A stretch of 37,640 bases of DNA, from contig CALDHY010000034.1 in NCBI GenBank assembly GCA_937901445.1, positions 1 to 37,640 on the forward strand, read 5' to 3'. Positions 1-9,434 of the stretch are shown here, in pieces. A model generated the notes under the pieces. That model made no database searches and had not been told where the DNA came from. It was given only the letters and a program-made list of their open reading frames with translations. The position numbers and the translations under genes are program-made. How positions within the stretch are numbered: the first letter of the stretch is position 1; each line of letters opens with the position of its first letter. This DNA is from an uncultured Selenomonadales bacterium. GTDB lineage: Bacteria > Bacillota > Negativicutes > Selenomonadales > Selenomonadaceae.

Positions 1-684
1 GCCGTGCTGAAGGTTTTCCCGAAACCGGGCCCGTGGATGGTCAAACTCCAGAAGGCGATGGGCGTGCTGCTGCTCGCGACTGTCGCTTGGCTCCTGTGGA
101 TTGTGAACCAGCAGGCCGGCAACACGGGTGTAGTACTATTCCTGGGCATTGTCCTCGTGAGCGGAGTATTCAGTTTCATCATCGGGAAGTTCGCTCCGCC
201 GGGGGTCGCGTTCTGGCGCGAAGCGGTCTTGTTTGCTGCGGCGGCCATCGCCCTTGCCACAGGCTGGTTCGCCTTCGCCGCCCCGCAATACGAAAAGGTT
301 CTGGACGAACGGTTCAACGCCCGCATGGCAAAACAGGTTCTCGAAGACGGGTGGTACCGCTACTCCCCGCAGCTCGTCGCCGAATTTGCGAAGGCCGGAA
401 GGACCATCTTCATAGATGCGACCGCCGACTGGTGCCTTACCTGCAAGGCGAACGAGGCCGCAGTACTCAGCGACCCGGCGCTGTTGCAGAAACTGGACAG
501 CGCGGGAGTCGTGCGCATGAAGGCGGACTGGACCCGCGAAACGCCCGAAGTGAACGAACTGCTCTACAGCATGGGAAAGTCGGGCGTGCCCGCCTACGCG
601 ATTTACCCGAAAGGTGATAAGGGCAAGCAGATCGTGCTGCCGGAACTCTTGACCAGCGGGCTAATTCTGGAAGCAATTCCATAG
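1..684 (+). CDS. DsbD-type thiol:disulfide interchange protein, C-terminal part (5' end cut by window edge)
   Basis: The reading frame is open through base 1, so only the end of the gene is here. The visible part has two or three hydrophobic segments (about residues 18-37, 42-60 and 73-93, counting from the codon at base 4), then a periplasmic thioredoxin-like domain. That domain carries the redox motif W-C-L-T-C-K near residues 143-148 and a typical ending with cis-Pro (SGVPAY) and VLPELLT. DsbD-family proteins pass electrons from cytoplasmic thioredoxin across the inner membrane to periplasmic disulfide partners. The catalytic Cys pair is intact. The gene converges on the next one with a 3-base gap. 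Base and codon use (GC-rich third positions) match the following two genes and differ from everything after about 3.6 kb. Family is fairly sure; the DsbD versus ScsB subgroup cannot be decided without the N-terminal half. Confidence 0.85.
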   Translation, partial: AVLKVFPKPGPWMVKLQKAMGVLLLATVAWLLWIVNQQAGNTGVVLFLGIVLVSGVFSFIIGKFAPPGVAFWREAVLFAAAAIALATGWFAFAAPQYEKVLDERFNARMAKQVLEDGWYRYSPQLVAEFAKAGRTIFIDATADWCLTCKANEAAVLSDPALLQKLDSAGVVRMKADWTRETPEVNELLYSMGKSGVPAYAIYPKGDKGKQIVLPELLTSGLILEAIP

Positions 685-687
685 CGG

Positions 688-2412
688 CTACTTTAGTTTC
701 GCGCCGTTCAACTTGTAGCGCTTTTCGCCGTCACGGACAATCACGCTGTTGCGCGCCCTTTGAACGAAGGGGGCGCTTTGCTTTTGATTGCTGGGTTGCA
801 GGGGCCGCGGATTTATAGAAACAACACTCTCATCGAAAACAACTTTTCCGATGAAAACACCGTTGCTTATGCGGTTTCTCGATTCGTCGTTCGCAAAGTG
901 GATGCATTCTTTGACCGGGTCGTCATTACAGACCTTCAAGTACACTTCCAACGGGATGCCCGTCCAATCTTCGGGAGATTGGTTTTTCAAGGAGCCCAAT
1001 TTCGCTTCGATCAAAACTTCATTGTTGCCATCAAATGTCATCACGGTATCGGCACCCTTGATTTCAATTTTGCGGCTATGCACTTTCATAAAATCAATAG
1101 AATCAGGGAGAGGAACTTCATAGTAAATGTAAGCCAAAGTATCTAGCATACCCACTTGTTGTATCCCATTAACAACTAGTGAAGCCTTCACCTTATGAGT
1201 CAAGTTCCCAAAGCCCACGTTCTGGATGCGCAACTTCGCACGTAAAATTCCGTCGCTTCCCACCGTATCGCTCAGCCACGATTCGCGCAGCACAAAGCGG
1301 TAACCCAGGTGGTCGTTGACGTACTTGAAACCTGTCAATGAATCTATTTTCGAGCCGTCATATTCAAAATCTTTCCCTTCAAAATGCGATTTTTTCCAGC
1401 TGTCAATCAGGTTGTTGTTCCACTGGACATTCAAATAGCTTGTATGCGTGCGGAAGCCCTCGTACGCAAGAAACTCCGGCGTATTGATGACCTGATAGCC
1501 GCCCGCTGTCGTAAGCGCTTCGCCACCGTAGGGCGTGTTGATGCCGTACTTCTCGAGCCAGGCCACTCCCTCTTCGCGGCAGATGGATGTAGCACAGTCC
1601 GCACCCCACGTGCCGTAATCGTATTGCGTTCCGAGATAGCCGTCGTTGAACATTCCCACGCGGTACATGGTATCGCCCTTCGCCTTCGCAATTTCCTTAA
1701 ACTTCTCGCCGTCAATGTAGAAGTCTACTCCCCAGTTGTCAAAGCCAAGCACTTTCGCCGAATAGTTTCCCGTGCGCGTGAGAATCTTGAGCTCGGGCGG
1801 AGTGTTACGCAACATCAAGTTCGTCGCCTCCGCGATACGGTCGTAAGTGATGTTCGTATCACTGTGCATCTCGCCGTAGGCGCCGTGCATGCCCATCTCA
1901 AGCGCCACGATAACGTCGGTATTCTTCGAGAGCACGGGAGCGAGCTGTTCCACATGACGCATTACCCACTTGTGTTCGGGAGTCACATTACTGCGTCCGT
2001 TGTACCACGGATCGTAACAGATGCGCACAATCGCAAAGCCATTGTTCGCACGAATATTGTCAAACGTCGTCTGCAACACGTTCAACGCGTCTTCGGTCAA
2101 GTCCTGGCTCACGCCGCGCACCGTATCGCGCTTCCCGCCGGTAGTATCAATCGAAAGCCATGCGTTGCTGCTGAATTCCGAAATTTCGGCACGCAGGTGG
2201 AGGAGTTTCGCCCATGGTTTTTCAATCGGCTTGCTGCCCGAAGGTTTCAAATGCAGTACCTGCGGCGTATAGAACCCGCGGTCGAAATTGTCAAGCGTCG
2301 CCATCGCATCGGTCGTGTCGATATCCTGCTTCACGAGGCCAACCGCAAAGAGCGGTGCCTGCAAAAATACCGGAACCAAGGCCATAAACACAACAGTCGG
2401 AAACCTTTTCAT
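688..2412 (-). CDS. Secreted DUF4874/DUF4832 protein
   Basis: A 574-residue protein starting at MKRFPTVVF, chosen over the upstream in-frame ATG because GGAGGAG lies 4 bases before this start and a clean signal peptide follows (hydrophobic core to about residue 24). After it comes a TIM-barrel-like region with features of DUF4874 (VRICYDPWYNGR, ALEMGMHGAYGEMH) and a DUF4832 part with RVGMFNDGYLGT, YGGEALTT and HTSYLNVQWN. The last 200 residues look like beta-sandwich. These paired domains occur in exported proteins of polysaccharide-degrading bacteria; the acidic residues in the barrel suggest a glycoside-hydrolase-like fold, but no activity is established as far as I know. It is monocistronic, divergent from the lipoprotein at 2487. 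Function inferred only at fold level. Confidence 0.78.
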   Translation of the reverse strand: MKRFPTVVFMALVPVFLQAPLFAVGLVKQDIDTTDAMATLDNFDRGFYTPQVLHLKPSGSKPIEKPWAKLLHLRAEISEFSSNAWLSIDTTGGKRDTVRGVSQDLTEDALNVLQTTFDNIRANNGFAIVRICYDPWYNGRSNVTPEHKWVMRHVEQLAPVLSKNTDVIVALEMGMHGAYGEMHSDTNITYDRIAEATNLMLRNTPPELKILTRTGNYSAKVLGFDNWGVDFYIDGEKFKEIAKAKGDTMYRVGMFNDGYLGTQYDYGTWGADCATSICREEGVAWLEKYGINTPYGGEALTTAGGYQVINTPEFLAYEGFRTHTSYLNVQWNNNLIDSWKKSHFEGKDFEYDGSKIDSLTGFKYVNDHLGYRFVLRESWLSDTVGSDGILRAKLRIQNVGFGNLTHKVKASLVVNGIQQVGMLDTLAYIYYEVPLPDSIDFMKVHSRKIEIKGADTVMTFDGNNEVLIEAKLGSLKNQSPEDWTGIPLEVYLKVCNDDPVKECIHFANDESRNRISNGVFIGKVVFDESVVSINPRPLQPSNQKQSAPFVQRARNSVIVRDGEKRYKLNGAKLK

Positions 2413-2486
2413 TTTTCTCCTCCCTTTATAAAGAAAAATGGGCATGAGACGCACTCATACCCGTAATATATATTTATTTTTTGCAA

Positions 2487-3458
2487 ATGCGATTCATTAT
2501 CTTTTTCATTCTCTTTATACTTCTCGAAAGTTGCGCTACATCGAAAGTAAACCGCGGCGATTATCTAAACTATGCACGCAACGACCTCCATTCCCTAAAA
2601 GCCGGTAATCCGGCAAATGCGGAATTGGACAGTCTGTTTGACACGGCAAATGAATTGGCAAAAATGTATGACCGCTGTAATTCCATCTCATTGAGTGATG
2701 TCATCGATTCAACCTGCACCCGTTTTTTTGAAATATCTCTCCCCGAATTCGAAAAAAAATATTCCAAGATATCAGGCGAAATCCGAATCGGGAACATGCA
2801 GCTATCGCAAACCATTCAAAATCGCCTAGACCAGATTTCCGAATGTGCGAACGCATTGAAAATATTTTTTGTCCCTATAGAACAAATCGTACGGACAGAT
2901 GCCGAAATCAAGGACATCATTCCCCTGAATTCAAAAGGGACGAAATTTTCCGTCAATTACCAACTAGAAGTATCATACGACAAGGAATTCCTGCAATGGG
3001 CCAAAAAGAACGCTGATGCATGGAACGACAAGTGCAGCGACATTGTCTACGACAAACAGGAAAAAAAATACATCCCATTTTTCCTAGATAAAGTTTCCCA
3101 AATCAACAAGGAAATGAAGGAAAAAGGTTCAAACATATCTATTCTTCATTGGCGAGATTACGGTTACGAGCGTGCAGTTACCGATGAAACATTGCGATTC
3201 GAAGTCAAGCACAGGACCAATTGGTGGTTCACCTTCCCATCGGTTTCTTACATCCTCAACGGGAAGAATATCGAAGACTTCGATATCGTCAGGTTTGCCA
3301 AATCAGAAACTTTGAACAGCAGATTTCTCGTAATACGCCCGAGTAATTACGGCAAAATAGAAGTCGTGCATTTCTCAGATAAACGCAACAATAAAGCCGT
3401 TTTCTCGGGCGATTACCCTAAAAACGGCTTGAAAGGGCGATGGAAGTGGGACTACTAA
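2487..3458 (+). CDS. Hypothetical lipoprotein
   Basis: A 323-residue protein beginning MRFIIFFILFILLESC. The ATG at 2487 is preferred over the in-frame TTG six bases earlier, although neither has a strong ribosome-binding site. A short hydrophobic stretch ends in L-E-S-C, a lipobox-like site with an atypical Glu at -2, so it is probably a lipoprotein with mature N-terminal Cys. The rest is charged and looks helical in the first half (KYSKISGEIRIGN, NRLDQISEC) and beta-rich in the second. No family recognised. It is transcribed divergently from the DUF4832 gene across an AT-rich 74-base gap, and its stop abuts the stop of the GH9 fragment on the other strand. Codon use fits the Fibrobacter-like left end. 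Confidence 0.7.
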   Translation: MRFIIFFILFILLESCATSKVNRGDYLNYARNDLHSLKAGNPANAELDSLFDTANELAKMYDRCNSISLSDVIDSTCTRFFEISLPEFEKKYSKISGEIRIGNMQLSQTIQNRLDQISECANALKIFFVPIEQIVRTDAEIKDIIPLNSKGTKFSVNYQLEVSYDKEFLQWAKKNADAWNDKCSDIVYDKQEKKYIPFFLDKVSQINKEMKEKGSNISILHWRDYGYERAVTDETLRFEVKHRTNWWFTFPSVSYILNGKNIEDFDIVRFAKSETLNSRFLVIRPSNYGKIEVVHFSDKRNNKAVFSGDYPKNGLKGRWKWDY

Positions 3459-3581
3459 TTACTTGCTGTAAATCGCCTCGAGTGCGGCGGCCAGGTACGC
3501 AAGCGGGGCGTTCCAGTTGATGGCCACCTCGTTGGTCGCGTAGCTGCAGCGGTCGTCAATATAAGCAAGCGCAGGCTTGTC
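3459..3581 (-). CDS. GH9 endoglucanase, C-terminal end only (broken by the junction)
   Basis: Reading the minus strand back from the stop at 3461 gives about 40 residues containing YIDDRCSYATNEVAINWNAP and then LAYLAAALEAIYSK. The T-N-E-V-A-I-N-W-N-A stretch is the second conserved signature of glycoside hydrolase family 9, with the catalytic acid Glu, and it sits at the expected place just before the end of the catalytic domain. The frame stays open to 3689, but beyond about 3580-3600 the residues no longer make sense for this family, and the other strand there is clearly the RTX-like gene. The rest of the cellulase is missing. GH9 enzymes are numerous in Fibrobacter, which fits the genes to the left. 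Too short to be called as a gene by length alone. Confidence 0.75.
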   Translation of the reverse strand, partial: DKPALAYIDDRCSYATNEVAINWNAPLAYLAAALEAIYSK

Positions 3582-3610
3582 GGCGGCGGCATCAGTAGAC
3601 AGCTTTGCAA
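3575..3610. other. Probable chimeric junction between two genomes
   Basis: Left of here the minus strand encodes the end of a GH9 enzyme; right of here the plus strand encodes an RTX-like protein without a start. Both genes are cut at the same point. GC content and codon choice change, and there is no insertion sequence, tRNA or repeat to explain natural recombination. The GC-rich low-complexity string around 3580-3590 could have served as a false overlap during assembly. The exact base cannot be fixed by eye. Confidence 0.75.
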
Positions 3611-6600
3611 CGGTTGGAGTAGAAGGCACAATCACAATCCCGACGGGCGTAGCGGCAGCGGACGGAATTTCAATAACGAAGAACAGCGGCTACAATATTA
3701 GTTTGGGCGGCGCAATGTCAGTAACAGTTTCAGCGTTCGGCGACGGAAAGACAGTTTACGGCAGCGGCGGCAACGATTCAATTTCAGTGGCAAACAATGC
3801 AGTAATTTCAGTAAGTGCTTCAATCGACGGCGGCGCAGGCAACGATACATTCACACTTAACAGCGTATCAATCGGCAGCGGCAAAGTCTTTGAAATTCTC
3901 GGCAACGGCGGCGCAGATTCAATCAACGTAACAGGCGCAACAGTCAACGGCACATTCAATATTGACGGCGGCGCAGATGCAAATGTACTTAATATCAGCA
4001 GCGTATCACTTGCAGGCACGGCGGCGAATATTCTCGGCGGCGCGGGCACAGATTCAATCAAAGTAGACGGCGTAACAGTAACGAGCGGCGCGTTCAAGAT
4101 TGACGGCAAAGAGCAGAACGATACAATTTCAGTAACTAACTTGACGGCAAACGCAGCGGCAAGCATTATCGGCGGCGCAGGCGCAGATTCAATCGTACTT
4201 AGCGGCGTAACAGGCAACGATAATTTGCTTGTATACGGCGGCAACGGCTCTGACACTGACGCTGATATTTTCGATATTACAAACAGCACGGGCATTTCAA
4301 TTGTTTCCGGCGCAAGCGACCAAGACAGCCTCAAGTTTAACACTGCACAAGCTTCAACAATTTCAATCAGCAACTTTAATAATAGCGATGTTCTCTTGTT
4401 AAGCAGTGAAGTTACAGGCTCCGTTTCCGGAACGGCAATTTCACTGACCGCAGATAACGGCACAACTAACATTATCATTAATGTTGACACTACAGCCGAA
4501 GACCTTTCCGGTATCTATAATATTAAAGTTTACGAAGGCGCAGATGATACTGAAGCTAGAGATTTGGGCGATATTATCGATGCTAAACATTGGGAAGGCA
4601 GTGCAGATTCAGTCTTCACTTATGGCAGAACTCACGGCGATGCGAACAAGAACTTAATCAGTATTGGCGGCGGTCTTGTTGAAGGCGTAACAGCGGCAAG
4701 CTTAGACGCGGCTACAGGCAACGACAGCTTGACAATTACTGCAGATATGCTCGGTACGGATAATGTTATATTTACAACTGTTGAAGGATACACAGTAACA
4801 ATCGCAGCAGGTATTGAAAACGAACGCCCGGCAGATTGGATTTACGATGATACTGCAAAGACTGCAAACTATATGAACGCTTCCGTTACTACTTATGAAG
4901 TTTCATTAGGCAGTGTTAGCGGCGCAGTTAATACAATCGTTGCTACAGATAATCGCGTCAGTGCAGTTGAACTTAGCGGCTTGAAAGAAGCTTCTTCAGA
5001 AACTGTTACACTTTCCGCTGATAAGACAGTTTCAATCAGTTCCGGCGCACTTGACACAACAGCACTTACAATCGCTAAGAGTGAAGAAGGCTACACATTC
5101 AACATTGACAGCACTGAATCAGTAGGCGCAAATATTAACTTTACTGCAGCAACCGGCAGCAACTTCACGGTTAATGGCGGCGACGGCGCAGATTCTATCA
5201 ACGCAACCAATATTACTTCAATCAGCATTAACGGCGGCGCAGGTGACGATACTATTATTGGCGGCACAGGCAATTCACTTGGCGGCGGCGCAGGTTCTGA
5301 TACATTCGTATTCGGCTCAACAGCTACAGCTACAATTTCCGACCTTGAAGATGCAACAGACGTTATTTCCTTGACTTCAGCACTTGGCAGCGATGCTACA
5401 AAACAATTCAAAGACGGCGTATTAACACTTGGCAATGTCAATATTAAACTTAGCAACAGCAAATCTTCAGTTGACGCTTCCAATTTGTACAATGTACAAG
5501 TCTATCAAGGTTCATCAGACAATGTATCACTTTTGGGCGATTTGGTTGACGCTGTACAATGGACGATGGATTCAGTTGCAGGCACGGCAACTTACGGCAG
5601 AGCACATGGTGAAGACGCAGGCGCAGTTGTAATTTCCGGCTTGACATTGAATGGTGTTACTGCTATTACCAACGACTTAATCACGATTAGCGAAAGTGTA
5701 AATGCTGAAACTAGCGTTACAAGTTATACATTCTCACTTGCAGATTCAATTATTACCTCACTTGCAACCGCAGACAAAGCAATTACAATCTCTTATGGTA
5801 CAAGCGACTACAACGCTTCCAATACAACATTGGCAAGAATCAATTCAGACAGCGTTTACAGCTACACTGACGCGGCTTGGTCGATTGACAGTTCAAGTAA
5901 AGATCTTATTTACAACTCCTTTATCGAGGTTCCGGGCTATTCAGTCGAAGGCGGACAATCTATCTACTACGTACCGTTAGAACACGATCTTAAGACATTT
6001 GCAATTACCGGCTTGAAGGATAGCTTAACAGCTGATTCAGTTAGCGGTGTAGAGGGTATTACTTTAAGCGCCTATACATCTAACGATAGTTTGAATAATA
6101 CTATTAGTGATAGTGGCACTTTGACCTTTGATAAGAAAGTATTCACTGACACAGATGTTTCAATTACGGCTGACGGCTTCGACTATACATTAGCATTTGC
6201 CGGCGAATATGCTCCTACCGTAACAGCGGCAACTTGGAATGCTGCAAACGAAGGTAATACAACACGCGCAGTTTATAATTCAGAAAGTGCAACAGATGGT
6301 TATCAAATTATCGAAGCAGTTGAAGATGATCCTGAAACTACAGATGTTGACGAATCACAACCCGCTTATATTGATTACATTGAAGAAATTCCTACCGAAA
6401 TATTGGCAACAATTACAGGATTGTCTGCAGGTGATTTGAACAATGCCGGCGAAGGTCTGTTCAGCGGCTCCTACATTTCCTTGACAAGCGCATTACTCGG
6501 CAGTGTTAAATCCGTTACACTTGAAAGCAGTCACTACAACTTGAAACTTGACGAAAATATTAAACGTACAACAACAGATGCAAGCTGGGCGGCAGACTCC

Positions 6601-9363
6601 GTACAAGGCGCGGTTACATACGTTACTAAAGCAATTTCAGCCGGTTGGGAATTTGAAGAAACTACTGCAGAAAATACAGAAATTGTAAACAACGCAATAG
6701 CTGAAGGCGGCGATACAGTTGTAATAAGCGGTCTTGTCAAAGGTATTACACTCAATGCCAATGACAAAGTTACCGGCGTAACTTACAGCGAAGAAAACGG
6801 CTCCGGCACATTCACAATCGCAACTTCACTCCTTAACAAAGAAGACGTCAATATCACTGTTGAAAAAGGTCAAACAACCAACACCAACGAATATAAATTG
6901 GCACTCGCTGAAAATCTTAATCAAAAAGCCCTTGAAAATTACTGGAAGAGCACGGCTGACGACGTCGAAGAAGCTGCAGAAGGGGCTACTTACACTGCAA
7001 CATTCTATAGCGAAGGTAAGACTGAAGGCTATAAAGTTGAAGAAAGTGACACGACAACCATTGGATATTTGCCTGAAGAAGATCCCGATGCTATACTTAC
7101 TGTCAGCGGCTTAACAGAAAAAGCAACAACCAAGAATTACAAAGTTATCGGCTTTACACACGACACAAGCGCAAAGACTCTGAAATTCTCGGCAAATGTT
7201 GTTTCAGAAGCAGGCGTAAGCGTTGACGGCAGCGGATATTCTTTCACACTTTCAGCAAAAGGCAGCTTGACGAATACCAGCGCGGGCGATGTAACAATGA
7301 CCGGCAGCTCCGGCAACGATACAATTACTCAAGCAAGTGAAGGCGACGGCAAAGCTTATATCGACGGCGGCAAAGGCAACGATGAAATAACCGTAGATAA
7401 GAATGGTTCAACCGTAACCGGCGGCGCAGGTAACGATACAATTACTCTCGGCGACGGCAAAGACAGCGTCCTTTATCAAAACGGTAAAGATGTAATTTAT
7501 GGATTCAGTGAAAACGATACAATTACACTCAAGGAAGGTAAGACTGTAAAAGCGGCAAGCTTCGACGATACTACAAACGATTTAACGTTGACAATCGGTA
7601 CAGGCTCCTTGACATTCAAAGAAGCAAAAGATCTCGAAATTGAACTTGGCGATAAAGTTTACAAGAACCACTTCACATACTCTGAAAACGAAAAATTGTT
7701 GACGATTGATTCTAACTTCACAGATACGGTAATTTCTGCCGAAGATATAACTTCAGTTGCCACAATCAATGCCGCAGCAGTTGCAAATCCTGACAAGAAA
7801 GGTATTGCTATTGACGGCAGCGCAAAGACCGTAGCCTTGACTGTAACCGGCACGAAGTTTGCAGATTCCATCACAGGCGGCAGCAAAGCAGATTCACTTG
7901 TAGGCGGCTATGGCAATGATACTCTTGACGGCGGCAAAGGCAATGATACTTACACCGGCGGCAACGGAAATGATGTATTCGTTTACAATGGCGGCAACAA
8001 GACCATAACAGATTACGTTGCAAATCAAGACGTTGTAAGCATTGTCGGCGCAGAAGTAACAAATTCGGCGATCAATGACAAAGACCTTGTATTGACACTC
8101 GACACCAAGAATACAATCACACTCGAAAAAGCGGCAAGCAAGGCAATTACAATCAACGACGAAACTTACACATTCGGCAATCATTACATTATCAACGGCA
8201 AGAAGACGGCGGCAACGCTTGCAACCGGTTTCACTGATGGATTTGACGCAAGCAAGTACAGCGCAATGGTAACAGTCGACGGCAGCGCAGTAACAACCGC
8301 AATTACTCTTACAGGCAACGCCAAGAACAACAGCATTGTTGGCGGCTCTAAGGCAGACACAATCGACGGCGGCAAGGGCAATGATACGCTCATTGGCAAC
8401 GGCGGCAAAGATCTGTTTGTTTACGAGGTAGGCGCAGGTAATGACGTTATCGCTGACTTCACGGCAGGCACAGACGCAATTTCAATTACCAGCGGCGGCG
8501 AGGCTGCAGAGATCTCCAGTATTACAAACGCAGCTTACAAGAACGGTGCTCTTGCTTTGACGATAGGTAAACAAACATTGACGCTCCAAAATGAAGGCTC
8601 TGAAATTACTTCCGACAGCAAGATTAAGATTAACGGCACAGATTATCTCTTCGGTACAAATCAAATTATGACCGCAAGCAAGACAGCCGTTACACTTTAC
8701 AGCGCATTCAGCGGCTCAATCGATGCAACAAGTTATTCAGCAATGGTAACAATCGACGGCTCGGCGGCGGCAAAAGCAGTAACACTTACCGGCAATACTA
8801 AAAATAATATCATAACCGGCGGAAAGAAATCAGATTATCTTGAGGGCGGTGCAGGCGCAGATACACTTGTTGGCGGCGCAGGCGTTGATACACTTTACGG
8901 CGGCGCAGGTAATGACAGCTTGAAAGGCGGCGCAGGTAAAGACGTATTCCTCTATAAGTCCGGCGACGGCAAAGATATTATTGCTGACTACACTTCCGGT
9001 CAAGATAAACTCAGAATCGAAGCAGACTACACGGCAACCGTAAGCGGCGATAACATTGTATTCAAAGTCGGCAGCGGCTCCATTACCCTTGAAAATGTAT
9101 TCACTTACAATAACAAGGATACAGTAAAAGTAACTGTTGTTGACGCCAACGGTAAATCCAAGACCGAGTCCTTTACTAAAGAAGATACGTCAACCTCCAA
9201 GACGCTTGACTTGTTCGAGGATAACAACTTCATAACTGACGACGACACAAGCCTTGATTCAATCACTGAAAGCAAGTACTCCGTAACACAAATTCAAGAA
9301 AACAAAGACGAACTCACTCAAGCTCAAGACTTGCTCACTTACAGCGACGACAACAACAAGTAA
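3577..9363 (+). CDS. Very large RTX-like (Ca-binding nonapeptide repeat) secreted protein, 5' end missing
   Basis: About 1,925 residues, with no start codon or ribosome-binding site that makes sense; the TTG at 3577 is only the first possible codon in a frame entering from the junction. The protein is Gly/Asp/Asn/Thr-rich, almost without Cys, with many GGxGxD blocks: near residues 60-260, again near 535-580, and dense clusters in the C-terminal third (e.g. GGAGNDTI, GGYGNDTLDGGKGNDTYTGG). Such repeats bind calcium and fold as parallel beta-rolls after export. Between them are repeated beta modules: one unit occurs near residues 318-375 and 645-700 (LGD-I/L-V/I-DA then TYGR-A/T-HG), and three related units of about 165 residues fill 1365-1860. 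The acidic, hydrophobic-poor tail (LDLFEDNNFITDDD, DLLTYSDDNNK) is consistent with a type I secretion signal. Likely a surface or secreted adhesin-like protein. A double-hairpin terminator region follows. Confidence 0.85.
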   Translation: MSAAASVDSFATVGVEGTITIPTGVAAADGISITKNSGYNISLGGAMSVTVSAFGDGKTVYGSGGNDSISVANNAVISVSASIDGGAGNDTFTLNSVSIGSGKVFEILGNGGADSINVTGATVNGTFNIDGGADANVLNISSVSLAGTAANILGGAGTDSIKVDGVTVTSGAFKIDGKEQNDTISVTNLTANAAASIIGGAGADSIVLSGVTGNDNLLVYGGNGSDTDADIFDITNSTGISIVSGASDQDSLKFNTAQASTISISNFNNSDVLLLSSEVTGSVSGTAISLTADNGTTNIIINVDTTAEDLSGIYNIKVYEGADDTEARDLGDIIDAKHWEGSADSVFTYGRTHGDANKNLISIGGGLVEGVTAASLDAATGNDSLTITADMLGTDNVIFTTVEGYTVTIAAGIENERPADWIYDDTAKTANYMNASVTTYEVSLGSVSGAVNTIVATDNRVSAVELSGLKEASSETVTLSADKTVSISSGALDTTALTIAKSEEGYTFNIDSTESVGANINFTAATGSNFTVNGGDGADSINATNITSISINGGAGDDTIIGGTGNSLGGGAGSDTFVFGSTATATISDLEDATDVISLTSALGSDATKQFKDGVLTLGNVNIKLSNSKSSVDASNLYNVQVYQGSSDNVSLLGDLVDAVQWTMDSVAGTATYGRAHGEDAGAVVISGLTLNGVTAITNDLITISESVNAETSVTSYTFSLADSIITSLATADKAITISYGTSDYNASNTTLARINSDSVYSYTDAAWSIDSSSKDLIYNSFIEVPGYSVEGGQSIYYVPLEHDLKTFAITGLKDSLTADSVSGVEGITLSAYTSNDSLNNTISDSGTLTFDKKVFTDTDVSITADGFDYTLAFAGEYAPTVTAATWNAANEGNTTRAVYNSESATDGYQIIEAVEDDPETTDVDESQPAYIDYIEEIPTEILATITGLSAGDLNNAGEGLFSGSYISLTSALLGSVKSVTLESSHYNLKLDENIKRTTTDASWAADSVQGAVTYVTKAISAGWEFEETTAENTEIVNNAIAEGGDTVVISGLVKGITLNANDKVTGVTYSEENGSGTFTIATSLLNKEDVNITVEKGQTTNTNEYKLALAENLNQKALENYWKSTADDVEEAAEGATYTATFYSEGKTEGYKVEESDTTTIGYLPEEDPDAILTVSGLTEKATTKNYKVIGFTHDTSAKTLKFSANVVSEAGVSVDGSGYSFTLSAKGSLTNTSAGDVTMTGSSGNDTITQASEGDGKAYIDGGKGNDEITVDKNGSTVTGGAGNDTITLGDGKDSVLYQNGKDVIYGFSENDTITLKEGKTVKAASFDDTTNDLTLTIGTGSLTFKEAKDLEIELGDKVYKNHFTYSENEKLLTIDSNFTDTVISAEDITSVATINAAAVANPDKKGIAIDGSAKTVALTVTGTKFADSITGGSKADSLVGGYGNDTLDGGKGNDTYTGGNGNDVFVYNGGNKTITDYVANQDVVSIVGAEVTNSAINDKDLVLTLDTKNTITLEKAASKAITINDETYTFGNHYIINGKKTAATLATGFTDGFDASKYSAMVTVDGSAVTTAITLTGNAKNNSIVGGSKADTIDGGKGNDTLIGNGGKDLFVYEVGAGNDVIADFTAGTDAISITSGGEAAEISSITNAAYKNGALALTIGKQTLTLQNEGSEITSDSKIKINGTDYLFGTNQIMTASKTAVTLYSAFSGSIDATSYSAMVTIDGSAAAKAVTLTGNTKNNIITGGKKSDYLEGGAGADTLVGGAGVDTLYGGAGNDSLKGGAGKDVFLYKSGDGKDIIADYTSGQDKLRIEADYTATVSGDNIVFKVGSGSITLENVFTYNNKDTVKVTVVDANGKSKTESFTKEDTSTSKTLDLFEDNNFITDDDTSLDSITESKYSVTQIQENKDELTQAQDLLTYSDDNNK

Positions 9364-9385
9364 AATTTAAAATCCTAAACTAAAA

Positions 9386-9434
9386 AAGCCGCCTTATGAC
9401 GGCTTCAGCCCTGCAGAAATGCGGGGCTTTTTTT
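9386..9434 (+). terminator. Terminator region after the RTX-like gene (two hairpins)
   Basis: A first hairpin AAGCCG/CGGCTT (9386-9391 with 9400-9405) is followed by a second, AGCCCTGC/GCGGGGCT (9407-9414 with 9421-9428, one G-U), with a run of seven T. It lies 20 bases after the stop codon at 9361-9363. Confidence 0.85.

Noticed and set aside
1384..2466. Plus-strand ORF of 360 codons opposite the DUF4832 gene
   Set aside because: Arg/Val/His-rich nonsense composition; a shadow of the GC-rich minus-strand gene, which has a signal peptide and known domains.
3577..3579. TTG as the true start of the RTX-like gene
   Set aside because: No ribosome-binding site or signal, and the frame enters from the junction; the real N-terminus is missing.
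3756..4490. Minus-strand ORF of 244 codons opposite the RTX-like gene
   Set aside because: Pro/Leu/Ser repeats are the mirror of Gly/Asp/Ser repeats in the RTX-like gene; no start signals.
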